A stretch of 62,343 nucleotides of DNA from Nemertoderma westbladi. Taxonomy: Eukaryota > Xenacoelomorpha > Nemertodermatida > Nemertodermatidae. Location of the stretch: assembly GCA_032718475.1 (NCBI GenBank), contig JAUCBJ010007599.1:1-62343 (forward strand). Reading direction: 5' to 3'. A program made the translations under genes and the position numbers. The notes under the pieces are model-generated. The model saw only the letters and a program-made list of their open reading frames with translations. It had not been told where the DNA came from and ran no database searches. Shown here in pieces: positions 43,827-54,659 of this stretch; position 1 is the first letter of the stretch, and each line of letters starts with the position of its first letter.

Positions 43827-44111
43827 GGAGTTTGATCTGATCCTGTATCAACCACCCTACGTGAACGCAGATTAAGATTCAGTGGGCACTGCTGGCGAAG
43901 TAAAGACGAGGTCATACCAGATCTACTTTTCTGGCAACCAACTCATGGAAAGCGTAGTCGTGGACGACCTGCCATAACATATATAGATCAACTTGAAAGG
44001 GATTCTGAACTTGGGAGAAACGAAATTGCGACAACTATGGAGAATCGGGAAGCCTGGAAGGATCTCATTTCCACTGTCCGAGTTCGCTCGACCTAGTAGT
44101 AGTAGTAGTAT
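43827..44111 (+). pseudogene. 3' end of an RTE-like LINE with (TAG)n tail
   Basis: The frame (no ATG) reads RLRFSGHCWRSKDEVIPDLL, then FWQPTHGKRSRGRPAITYI, then a stop after RVRST and a TAGTAGTAG tail. It is the same C-terminal motif order as the LINE at 54593-56038. It may be the missing 3' end of the fragment at 40431-41695, with about 800 bp of RT deleted between them. Confidence 0.8.
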
Positions 44112-44260
44112 CAATGTTTATGTCCCACATTAATGTTTGTGTCCTGCATCAATGTTTATGTCCCACATTAATGTTTGTCCTCCTGATTAATGTTTGTCCC
44201 ACATTAATGTTTGTGGCGCTGATAAATATCTGTCCCTCATTTAATGTTTGTATCCAAGTT
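44111..44260. repeat. ~22-bp tandem repeat
   Basis: Variants of CATTAATGTTTGTGTCCCA repeat about seven times directly after the LINE tail. Confidence 0.8.
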
Positions 44261-45056
44261 GCTATAAGTTACTCTAGGTTGCCGGACGTTTTGGACAATT
44301 TGGTCAGCAACTAGCAACATAATTTGAGTAACATTAACTCTTAGTCTCCGTTATATGAGGCATCTTTTACAGCAACAAACTTCGCGTTTACATAGAGCAA
44401 CTTGATCGGCAACCTGACATGCTCGATAAGTTGCTGATAGAGTTGCTCAAAATGTTGCCACGTACTGTAGAAAAAACAGGTCTTTAATTATTCGTCATGA
44501 CGTACTGTAAGTGAACTTTACTTTAACTTTAACGTAGCTGTAACCCTGTAGCTAGACTTTGTTCTTACTGTAGAGTACCACCCATGGCTATATTTTGTAC
44601 TTAGAGTTGAGCTTTCTTGAATCTAAATTTTGTTCTTATAGTTCTGCATTTGGCTACATTTTGTTCAATTTGTATTGATACATGAAACTACAGTCCCGTA
44701 CTTATTTTAGAAGCAATTAATACCAAAATATCAAAAACTTATGGAACAATTTAGAATTTTGAATTCAAAAATTTCCAACATGTGCGCAAGTGTGTTAGCT
44801 ATATTGTATGTGATAATTTGTTATTATTGCGTTTACAGTTAATACTAACACCTGATTATGTGCTAGTTAACATGTTAGATAGCACGTATTAGCTAATAAC
44901 AAAATGCGCACATGTATTACGTCCGCACTACGCAATAAATAATTAAGGACGCACGATACGCCTTGGCTATTTTATTTGATATATTTTGCGTGTTTTTTGT
45001 AACAATTCGGACTTATGGTGTTTTGCCCAATTGAGGATACCTTGTTTTCTAGGCAA
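44261..45056. other. AT-rich stretch without a gene
   Basis: No frame or repeat that I can support. Confidence 0.5.
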
Positions 45057-45475
45057 TACCCCGCAACTATCGTATAGTTACGGGATAATACCAGAAAATG
45101 GTGTTCCCCTTTGTTTTGGCAAAACACCGTAAGTCAGAATTTTTACAAAAAAACCGCAATATATTTCAAAGGTAAGTCTAAATCAAATTGAAAGTTTAGT
45201 TATATGAATTCTATATACATTTAGTTATCAAAAAACACAATAACAAGTAAACTGAGGCATCTCTCTAAAAAATAAACAGTTTTTATAAATAGACAGTTTT
45301 TTCAGAACTACAAAAATCGACTTAGGGGGTTCTGCCTTGAAGGTGACGAATTGACACCGACATTGCCAACCATAAAAATGAGTTTGAAATGTTGTTTGGC
45401 AAGTGAATTGCATGGGGTTGTTCACCGAAACCATGCATATTGGAATGGCATAGGGGTAAAGTTAATGGCCAGTGT
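45057..45475. repeat. Left copy of a 419-bp direct repeat
   Basis: Repeated at 46381-46799 (offset 1324) with two visible substitutions. Its right edge meets the 3' side of the LINE fragment. The right copy is contiguous with the open frame at 46646-47059, so the left copy appears to be the duplicate. Confidence 0.9.
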
Positions 45476-46272
45476 TACACCCATTTCCTCTGGTTGATCG
45501 CGTAACAAGCCGAAAAATATTATTAGCACTGAGGGGACTCAGACCGTTTATTAGTTTGAACATTTCGACTAAGTCATTGAATATTCTGCGATATTCCAGG
45601 GGCTTAGCATCGAACCTTGCTAGTCTGTCGGCATAGCCTGATAGCTGAGACCAAACATACCAGGAAGGTAACGGATGAAAGATCGCTGAGAACATTCTAG
45701 AATGTCTATATCTTTAACGAGACTAGGGCACCATATCGAACTATTGTGTTCAATTATAGGTCTGGCGTAAGTACAGTATAACCCCCATTGGAATGTGGCA
45801 TCACGGTGACCGAACGCTCTATGGATCTGACAGCAGGTGTTTCTTGCTTTGGCTGTAATTTGAGCAACATGTTCACTGAAACGAAGGTCAGGGGAAATAA
45901 TTATTCCAAGGTCTCTGGCTTCTTTCGAATTGGCTAGTTCTGTATCACCCATATAGTAGCTCCTTATTGTATGTACTTGTGGGGCTTGTCTGCTTGTAGT
46001 TGAACAACACTGCATTTTTTAATGTTAAAATTCATTTGCCACTGTGAGGACCATGAAACCAAGGAGTCTATATCTTGTTGAAGTGCTAATGAGTCTGTTG
46101 GGGAATATATTGGACGATACAATTTAGTGTCATCTGCATACATCTTGATAAAGGTGTTGGTAGATATTGACTCAACGATGTCATTTATAAAGACAATAAA
46201 TAATAATGGTGCAATAACGCTCCCTTGTGGAACACCACTGGTAACACGAACGGGGGAGGATAGAGACCCTTA
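45476..46272 (-). mobile_element. CR1/L2-like LINE fragment: RT from block B to near the C-terminus
   Basis: Reverse-strand reading in several frames: VTSGVPQGSVIAPLLFIVFI, FIKMYADDTKLYRP (active site), EARDLGIIISPDLRFSEHV, YCTYARPIIEHNSSIWCP and RIFNDLVEMFKLINGLSP. It stops in the last residues before a normal C-terminus, with no 3' UTR. Frameshifts near 45650 and 46020 break it. The first 106 bases of the fragment are repeated in inverted order next to it. Confidence 0.85.
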
Positions 46273-46378
46273 TCTCTATCCTCCCCCGTTCGTGTTACCA
46301 GTGGTGTTCCACAAGGGAGCGTTATTGCACCATTATTATTTATTGTCTTTATAAATGACATCGTTGAGTCAATATCTA
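46161..46378. repeat. Perfect palindrome with 106-bp arms
   Basis: 46161-46266 is the exact reverse complement of 46273-46378; the spacer is six bases. Both arms encode the same LINE RT segment (GVPQGSVIAPLLF), one on each strand. Confidence 0.95.
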
Positions 46379-46380
46379 GA

Positions 46381-46799
46381 TACCCCGCAACTATCGTATA
46401 GTTACGGGATAATACCAGAAAATGGTGTTCCCCTTTGTTTTGGCAAAACACCGTAAGTCAGAATTTTTACAAAAAAACCACAATATATTTCAAAGGTAAG
46501 TCTAAATCAAATTGAAAGTTTAGTTATATGAATTCTATATACATTTAGTTATCAAAAAACACAATAACAAGTAAACTGAGGCATCTCTCTAAAAAATAAA
46601 CAGTTTTTATAAATAGACAGTATTTTCAGAACTACAAAAATCGACTTAGGGGGTTCTGCCTTGAAGGTGACGAATTGACACCGACATTGCCAACCATAAA
46701 AATGAGTTTGAAATGTTGTTTGGCAAGTGAATTGCATGGGGTTGTTCACCGAAACCATGCATATTGGAATGGCATAGGGGTAAAGTTAATGGCCAGTGT
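46381..46799. repeat. Right copy of the 419-bp direct repeat
   Basis: It starts two bases after the palindrome and continues into single-copy sequence at 46800. Confidence 0.9.
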
Positions 46800-47059
46800 G
46801 GTTGGATACGATGCACTTGCGGTGTTTGTTGACCATTGGTTTGTGGAGGTGGAGGTGTTTCGGTGTTGTCTTTACTCTTTAGCACCCATTTAAACCAAAG
46901 GGCAACGCTATCCCTGAAGGAAACCGACATGGTATTGTTTATACAACTATTGTACTCATCATAAGTGACGCCGCTTTCCATGGCTAATAACTGGACTGCA
47001 GTTTTCTGATTAATTACCGAACATGTTAGCAAGGTTTTGTACCAGTGCTCTACAATCAA
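46646..47059 (-). other. Unassigned open frame spanning the right direct repeat boundary
   Basis: 137 residues (YKTLLTCSVINQKTAVQLL, TMSVSFRDSVALWFKWVL). It is plausible coding sequence but I do not recognise it. Its downstream part lies in the 419-bp repeat. Confidence 0.25.
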
Positions 47060-47389
47060 ATCGACGTATAAGTTGCAGGGCCTCTGATCGAGAAAGCATG
47101 TCTGATGTTATATCAAACCTCCACCCTCTGGTGATAGTAAAACTGGGTAAACCGCTATAAGAACCATGAACTTTCATCATCTGGTATGTAATTACATAAT
47201 TTCACAGGATTTCCACCAATCAGGAATATAATTTTACATATTGATATCCTCACATACAGGATCCGATTCGGGTGCTGGTAGCGCTCCTACCAGTACATCC
47301 ATTTCCACGATCACAACTACACCAACTTCAACCGGATCTCGCAAACACCTTAACCCTATTCAACCTGGCTAATCTATCCGAGATTATTA
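47060..47389. other. Stretch without a gene
   Basis: About 330 bases with no supported feature. Confidence 0.4.
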
Positions 47390-47502
47390 TTTAAGATGCG
47401 TCTCAAGAAAGTCATAGGCTGTCCACCATGCTTATTCACTCCATGAGGCTGCCAAAGTACAAGATTATGCACTGGCTGGTCCTCACGGCGAAAGCAATGT
47501 CC
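47390..47502 (-). repeat. 113-bp internal fragment of the RTE-like LINE
   Basis: Reverse complement of about 55825-55937, carrying the GHCFR..DQPVHNLVLW coding segment. It lacks both LINE ends. It adjoins the point where the transposase-like pseudogene loses its reading. Confidence 0.9.
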
Positions 47503-49544
47503 GCGTTTGATGTCGTGTTGATAAGGTTTTAACTATATTCTTAAAATTACACACAACTGAAGCTGTTTTCTTAAGCGGGGCGTGCTTTGCCTCACATCTC
47601 ATGGACCACATTCCTAGAAGAGGGCATGCCTGAATAATTGCTGTAGGGTAGTGAATCAAATTATGAAATTTAAATTAAACGATCAGGGTTGAATGTACGT
47701 ACATATATTTCAAGAAATTCACAAATTAATACAGAAAATAATGATATTTCACTTTGGTTAAAATTCGGTGCCATACTAAAAATAACAATTTCTCTAAGTT
47801 TCAACAACATCTTCCATACAGGATCATTAACAGCTACAAAATCACCAACTAGTAATGGCAAACCAAGTGTAAAATTAAGCATTTGAACCGCAGATAAATT
47901 AATGTGTTTACTTCGTAGTTTTCCTTCTTGAAAAAATGGCACAGAGGAAGAATGTTCGAACGCAAAAGATTTACATTGTCGGTTTAAATCATTCACTGAG
48001 AACATTTTATCAACAAATATAAATTTGAATAGGGCTGCGGAAATGACATAAATGCATACACCTTCAAATAGGTCATGCATAATGTCAAATGTGGAATTTT
48101 AAGACACATGATATGAAGGCAGTTGGTTGAAAATAGAAAATTATTTTATACCTGTTGATGATGGATCGTTACCTTGTATATCACTGTCATAATCAGAGTA
48201 TTTTCTCAAAATTCCTTTATCTTCTGTCCACATATTTATAAAATTATTTCTGTGGCATTTACAGTACTGACAGGGAAAGTTTCCCATAAATCCTGAAATA
48301 TATCCTAGTAATGCATTAAGGTCTAGGTTAACACCATGTAATTGGGAAATTACAATTCGTACGTTATAATTTATACCATTATAAGTAATATCAATTCCAT
48401 CAATTTCCAACTTACATAGATTATCAATTAAAATTTGAAAAACATTATTACCAAATTGAGCTCTGTCTGAAGCACTGTGCATAAAGGAAAGAAATAAATT
48501 AGACAGTTTACTATTAATACGAGGAGGAATACCTTTTAAAGTAATATAAGAATTGCCCACTTTATGAATATTTGCCTTAGATCCTAATGGGTTACAAACC
48601 TCAAAATCATGGTGATATAAAAAAGCAGGAATTACTATGCAGTTCTTATCGTCCTTATATTTCAACCTAGTTTCGTTTGATTTCCAAATAAGTCCATCTT
48701 TAAAATCACAAATCATATCGGATTCTGTGGTAGAAGATAAATATTCGATAATGGTATTAAAAACATTTGGCAAAGATAAAAACTTTCTAAAAAGGGATTC
48801 TAAGGGTATGTAATTACAGGATAAGAGCTTTGTTTTATATACTAGATTACTTGGTTGACCTTGACCTACATGGTGTGCATCCATAGTCTGCGCAACAGGA
48901 AATGATTTGGGTGGGATGTATGCTCCAATCTGCTCAAGAACTTTGAGTTGCATATACTCTGATTTAATGCCTTTAAAGGGATCTGAGTAGATTTTCAGCG
49001 CATCCTGTAATACAGAGAGTTCCGCCGAATAAGATTCCATATTTGATTCCAAAATATAATTTAAAGCATTACTAATAAGTTTAAATGGTTGCATAAAATA
49101 GGTATCAATCTCAGATATCAAGTTTTGAGTGACACTCCAAGGCACAGCTGCATTCCCTCTTAATTTTGAAATGAAACGCAACCCAATGCTACTTATTTGC
49201 ATACCATTAAAATTAATTATTCCATTTGACATTAATAGTTTGATTTCTTCTAAATGATTGTCATTACCCGCAATATTAGAATTATCATTATCTGTTTCAT
49301 GGCATTCACTTCCACTCACAGATTCACTGGCAATTGATTGCTCTACATCTAGTGATAGACCCAGAATATGTTTGTTTTTAATATGATCTTCCAAAGATTC
49401 AAATTTAAAGTAGTTTATGCAACATCCATCCTGTCCACAAAGTAGTCGCTCTCCTCGCACTTTTTTGAAATGTACAAATCTGAGATGATTTCGATATAAT
49501 TGAAATGAACTAATTTTCACTTTGCAGTATGGACACATCACCAT
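47503..49544 (-). pseudogene. Transposase-like protein of an uncharacterised animal family, with in-frame TAA codons
   Basis: The start MVMCPYCKVKISSF opens two N-terminal C2H2-like fingers (CPYCKVKISSFQLYRNHLRFVH; a second ending HIKNKH). A long domain follows with LYHHDFEVCNPLGSKANIHK, LKGIPPRINSKLSNLFLSF and FMGNFPCQYCKCHRNN, then the family hallmark TFDIMHDLFEGV. The reading continues to FHNLIHYPTAIIQACPLLG and MWSMRCEAKHAPLKK. These blocks recur in widespread uncharacterised invertebrate proteins (I believe the PANTHER 'IP13529P' group) that look transposon-derived. One frame is maintained over about 680 codons but carries three TAA stops (near 48141, 48107 and 47670). No obvious splice sites remove them. 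Confidence 0.6.
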
Positions 49545-49999
49545 GATTATAGAAATGACCAGAATAAAGTTACCACGAACAATATATATGATATAGCAAA
49601 TAATGCTGTGAACTGAGACTGAACTGAATTCGGAACTGAAATTAACTGAAGGTGTTTTATAATAATATTAGTGCTTATCAATAATTGAAGCTAAGTAGAG
49701 AAATAAAAAAAACAAATGAGGTAGATAACTTACAGAAAAGTTTCAATTCACAACACGAATTTAGATAGGCCTAATATAAAACATATCAGAGTGAGCAGTA
49801 ACAATCAACAATTGACAAAAGAAAACAAAAAAACATTCGCGAAGTACAAAATGATATATTGATAATGGCAGTGAATAAAAATCAAATTAAATCATTGCAA
49901 ACTTAATGTACAAACACATATGTCTTTGTGTATGTTTAAATACTAGTATATAGTCATATATTATATCCCATTATGACAGGTACGAACAGTCAAACATTA
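49545..49999. other. AT-rich stretch without a gene
   Basis: This is noncoding, between two reverse-strand pseudogenes. Confidence 0.5.
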
Positions 50000-51428
50000 T
50001 TACTCATCGTTGCCAAACTTAATGTCTGAGAGTAATGATGAAACTTTACTCGATTCCTCGGTAGCTGGAATACCATAGAGACGTTGAAGGAAGAGCCAAA
50101 TATTCTTTGAAGCAAGTTGATACTGCAGATTAGCAACATGTATCAGTTTGAACGTAAGGTCTAACGCCTGGAGTAAAGAAGACCTAACGAATCTGTATGA
50201 ATTGTATATAACAACGGATTGCTTCGTGTCAGATAAATATACTATGAATGGAGCCAATGATATTTCCATTGAAGCATATCGGTTAGACAATTCAAGAACC
50301 TGACTGTCTATTGAGGCATGATCCTCCGATGTCATAATAAAGGAATTAGACATTATTCTAGAGTTGGCCGCCATATCTTACGCTTAGAAGAGCCTGGGAG
50401 TTTCACCCACATCCTGTTACACAACTTGAATGGAAGGCCCGCAAAGGCATGTCCTACGATAGAATCCTCGGTTTTATAATGTTTCGCCATTCTGCGATGT
50501 TCTCCAGTCATTGAGTGTAATATATCAAAACACACATCTTCAAAGGAAGACTCAAAAAGGACATTCGGGGATACAGTATAAAAGTTATTGGTTTCAATAA
50601 GCTTCTTGAAGTCTATTAGGATACATTCATATAAAGTATTATCATTACAGATGTATGGGAAGTCTGACAATATAATATCACCATGATATAGACCAACGAG
50701 TCGATACTTTGAAGTTGCTATAAATTGAGGTTTAGAAAATCCACTATGTTTTAAATAATTCAGGTCATCCTCGCAATCATGATAAAGGTCGTTGGTTGTT
50801 AAACTTGATATTGGTCTTGTCTTGACTGCTGAGGAAACTCCACTCGCATTGTCACTGGAAGCATCTAACAATTTTAGTTTTCGCCGAATTGTTATCAATT
50901 TATTATGGAGCTTCCCCCCATTGATATTAGTAGTATATGATTTCTTAGTACTGGGTGCAACCCTGGTACATGATTTCTTATAGAAATATGTGGTTTTCGA
51001 TTCGTGTGGAAAAAAATTGGATTGGATATTTCTTCCGCTGCATATGAGAGATCAAACGGTGAAGGCGACGTGCCAGGGCACGCTTCAACCATATAAGAAA
51101 CAACTATAGACACCAGCGTTTGGCGATCTGTTTCACCAAGAACAGTCTTCTGAGATAATATTCGTCCTTCATTAGATTTGACAAGGCAACTCGACAGTCC
51201 TTCTGGGAACAGAGGGTGGGAACGAGAGATACCGTTAGATGTTTTAGGGCGTTTCGGATTTGGGTCTGCAGGTGCATTGGGATCAGCCACACTACTACTT
51301 CTAGACTGTTGCTCCCCTCCACTGAGCTCCCAAGCTACACTGCTGTTACCTGTCGGGGTCGGTATGTCTCCAAATACCCCTCTATCGAGACGCAATGGTA
51401 AAAGTTCACGGTCACTTTCAACATTCAT
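50000..51428 (-). pseudogene. Uncharacterised protein in three overlapping frames
   Basis: 51428 down to 50895: MNVESDRELLPLRLDRG, LSQKTVLGETDRQTLVSIVV. 50898 down to 50353: RKLKLLDASSDNASG, YLKHSGFSKPQFIATSKYRL, SMTGEHRRMAKHYKTEDS. 50374 down to 50000: YNSYRFVRSSLLQALDLTFK, ASKNIWLFLQRLYGI. The overlaps are 4 and 22 bases. The last motif and the R..LV.IVV...VEA.PG..PS..DL..AAEEI pattern recur in uncharacterised animal proteins that often sit in transposons. I read it as one gene broken by two small indels. It follows the DUF7869-like gene and may be part of the same element. Confidence 0.45.
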
Positions 51429-51810
51429 TCAACATTCGGCATCTCAGTGTGACCTGGTAGCAGGAAAGTAATGGATATGGTTAAGATGTTAGTAAAATGG
51501 CTCAATACCTGGAATAAGGCTGACAAAACCATTCGATTCTTGTTCTGCCCGCTGGTAGAATCACAAAATAGATGAACCTCCTTAACAATACAAAGATTTT
51601 CTACATCATTTAGGTACTTATACAAGACCGATGCGACTTCATTAGATCCACGTTTTCCATCACATTCTCCCCACAGAAAACATATGCCCCTCTGAGTATG
51701 GCTTTCATAAACGGTCTCATTATAATAGGCATACCTTCGAGAATATCCTACAAGCATTGAATCAGTATGTGGAGTGTTCAGTACCTTCTGTAGGACGAAA
51801 CTCGTGCAAT

Positions 51811-51934
51811 GAAATCCTGGATCTGTTCGCTCCTGTGCAGTTGTAAAGACAACACCAACGGCCTCCTTTAACGAAATCCTGGATCTGTTCGCTCCTGTGC
51901 AGTTGTAAAGACAACACCAACGGCCTCCTTTTCT
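51811..51934. repeat. 62-bp tandem duplication inside the DUF7869-like gene
   Basis: GAAATCCTGGATCTGTTCGC starts at 51811 and again at 51873. Sixty-two is not a multiple of three, so it breaks the frame. Confidence 0.9.
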
Positions 51935-52308
51935 TTGTTATGAGTTTTAATCATGTCATCACTAATTTCCTTCCCTTTGTGCTGCATCCACAAATTGCAC
52001 TTGTCTTCCTTTGGCATATGGATTCCAAGGTTGAAATCTTTAAAATAAACACTCCTGAATGTTCCAAACTTAGCACCCCTTGGCTTCTCTCTCTTGTACA
52101 TCCGATACAGATTTTTCATGCTTCTAACTTCTTTGGGGAGGTACTTTCGATAATAATTTTTTCTACAATAGTGTGAAGGTAGGGCCGGCAACTCCCCAAT
52201 CCAATCCCTGACATCATTTCTTTTGGACTCAGAAATAATGTTATGTCTCCCGCCCCTTCCAATTGTTGGCGTTGTGGTGCCGCCACTTATTGATTTTTTC
52301 TTCGATAT

Positions 52309-52319
52309 AGTACGAAGTT
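52309..52319. repeat. Target-site duplication, left
   Basis: AGTACGAAGTT, repeated at 56079-56089. Removing one copy and the intervening LINE rejoins the reverse-strand gene in frame (ELRT then ISKKKS). Confidence 0.85.
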
Positions 52320-52742
52320 CCTTTAGGTCAGGTCAGGTATTCTAGGTCATTGATCAAGAAAACTTGCCACCTCCATGCAGCATAAAGGAGGTGCCACCTG
52401 TAGATGCATAGACCCTCTTACTAGGGCAAATCTGGTCCTGTAACTAGGACCCCCTTCGTTCTGGGATAAGGACGCCCTTGGTCCTGGATTAAGGACCCAT
52501 ATACTTGGCTGCAGGGGTATATGGCCTGACCAGGCAGATGGTGATCTACCAATGGCTGGTTAGGAGTAGAGTGTTCTCATGTCCACTCTGAGGGCACTTC
52601 ACTGCAACCTGCACCTGGCAGCAAGGGTACAGGGCATGACCCAGCAGATGAGCTGCAACAGCCAATGGTGGGTCATGTACGCCAGAGTAGATATGGGTGA
52701 TGGGCCTCATATCTGACTCAATTGCGACACCCACCCTGTGGA

Positions 52743-54659
52743 ATGGCAAACCAGGGTGTGGTATTTGCCCCGAGAGCTGACTCTGCAAAAAAGCACCCCC
52801 CAACCCCCACTATGGATTACATTAGCAATGCGGAGGTCCGGCCACTAGAGGCCAGTGGAATTACCGGACACAATCGGCCTCACAGGCGTCAGTTAACTCC
52901 TGACCGGCTGCCTGTCTCACCCCCTACTGGAGAGAGAGCAGCCAACAATTCTTTGAGTCCCTTTCCTGATGACCTTTCTGGCCCAAACCCTGGGTCACCA
53001 GGGAGGCCAGATTGTGATGGGGAGAGGGATTCTGGAGTTGGAGGCTACTCTCATGTTCCACCCCGACCAACAAAGCCATTGGTGAATCTGAGGCAAGTCA
53101 CTAGACTAGCCTCAGTAAACACCCTAACACTTGGGTCCCCAATGCGACAAGGTGAGCTGACTGCCTTGGCAGATAAGCTTTCTCTTAGCGCAGTGGGTGT
53201 TCAAGAGCACCGAATGCAGACTGGACAGACTGATGAGGTTCTGATTAAGGACATGGGGGGCGGTTGGCGACTCGCCCTCGCGTCAGCAGATGATAGTGGC
53301 AATGGTGGAATTGGTCTATTGATGAATCCAACTGCACATGCAGCATTGGACAAAATAGACCAAATCTCTAACCGCATCATCCGTTGCCACTTCTCATGTT
53401 CTGGAAGACTGGCTAAGAAGTTTCCTAAGGTGGTTCTGATTGTGTGCTACTCTCCAACTAGTGTTGCCCCTGTAGAGGAGGTGGAAAATTTCTACCACAA
53501 TCTACAAGCAGCAACTGATGGAGTGGATCAGCATGCATTCTTAACATTCCTGGGAGACTTTAATGCAAGTCTGCATCAATCACCTACATCGCCCTGGGTC
53601 TATAGCAATAGTGTTAACCGAAATTCTGTCCATCTTCAGGATTTTATCTCTGGAAATGGATTGTTTTCGGCTGGAACCCAGTTCAAGAAGCGAACTGGAA
53701 AGCTATGGACTCATAGTGGACCCAGTGGTCACAAGTCCCAGATAGACCATATTCTGTTTCGTAGGAAATACAGGAGCTCTATACAAGACTGTAATGCATT
53801 TACACTTCGACCCTTCTCCAGTGATCACCGCCTTATTGTGGCCAAGGTAAGACTTAGTCTGCGTGCTAGCAGAACAACGAAATCTGCCTTGCCACGGCAT
53901 GACTGGTCCTCTCTGTTGCAACAGCCAAGTGTGAGATCCAGCTTCACACTACAGCTGAGCAACAGGTATGAGGCTCTTGCCTCTGAGGCTGCAGATCACT
54001 GTGAGGGCTATACTGCCTTTACAGAAGCAGTTAAGTTAGCAGCTGCAGAAACAGTTCCTGTATACCCTCGAAACAGGAAAAGGGCCCCCTGGACTGACAA
54101 CAAAATTCAGAAGTGCCGAAATGACCTTCATAAGGCGCAGAAAGAGTCCCGACTCAAACAGACTACAGCGGCCAAGAATGCAGTTAAAGCTGCATCTAGG
54201 TCCCTGAACAGGCAGTACTCTGTTAATCTACAGGAGCAAATAAACCAACAGGTTGATGCCATCAATGATGCTGACGACAGCAGGCAATCATCCCAGGCAT
54301 GGAAATCGATCAATCTGCTTACTGGGCGGAAAAGCCAACCAACCACCAAGGTTAAGGCTGAATCACCAGCCGATCGCCTCAATGGTTGGAAAGCCCACTT
54401 TGAAAAGCTCCTCAATAATGACAGGGTATTGCCTGATAACTTTATAGAAGTAAAAGTGTCTGAGTCTGTACTCCCAGATATTCCCATTGGCGATATCTCC
54501 TTTGCAGAAGTGAAGGCTGCTGCAAAGAGCATTAAGACCAATCGTGCCAGTGGAGTAGATGGTGTTCCCCCTGAGGTCTTTAAAATACCTGAGTGTTTAA
54601 AGCTCATCTATCCCATCATAGTAGACATGTACCGTACAACAAGAGTCCCCAAGAAATGA
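52743..54659 (+). pseudogene. RTE-like LINE ORF2: APE endonuclease and linker, ends at a frameshift
   Basis: Start at MANQGVVFAPRADSAKK. The endonuclease lies at residues ~120-385: LASVNTLTLGSPMRQGEL, AVGVQEHRM (Glu), LTFLGDFNASLHQ, KSQIDHILFRRKY and PFSSDHRLIVAKV (Asp-His). A helical linker (LSLRASRTTKSALPRHDW, WTDNKIQKCRNDLHKAQ) and the RT lead-in NRASGVDGVPPEVFK follow. The frame ends at RVPKK and a stop, where homologous reading continues in the next frame (TNKLVPVPKKGN). One base is probably missing near 54645-54655. Confidence 0.9.

Larger units (their letters stand above)
51425..52319 (-). pseudogene. DUF7869-like protein, downstream half
   Basis: 52191-51868 reads LPSHYCRKNYYRKYLPKEV, RSMKNLYRMYKREKP, DFNLGIHMPKEDKCNLW. 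51757-51425 reads YSRRYAYYNETVYESHTQRG, CFLWGECDGKRGSNEVASVL, HLFCDSTSGQNKNRMVLSAL and LLPGHTEM, the conserved DUF7869-type blocks with the DS..GQN.NR motif. A 62-bp tandem duplication (51811-51934) shifts the frame between these two parts. The upstream half lies beyond the LINE, at 56079-56351. The fold is probably RNase H-like/transposase-related, which is inference. Confidence 0.65.

Noticed and set aside
46127-46451. Two overlapping genes on opposite strands encoding the same peptide
   Set aside because: The identity is caused by the perfect palindrome of a LINE RT segment.
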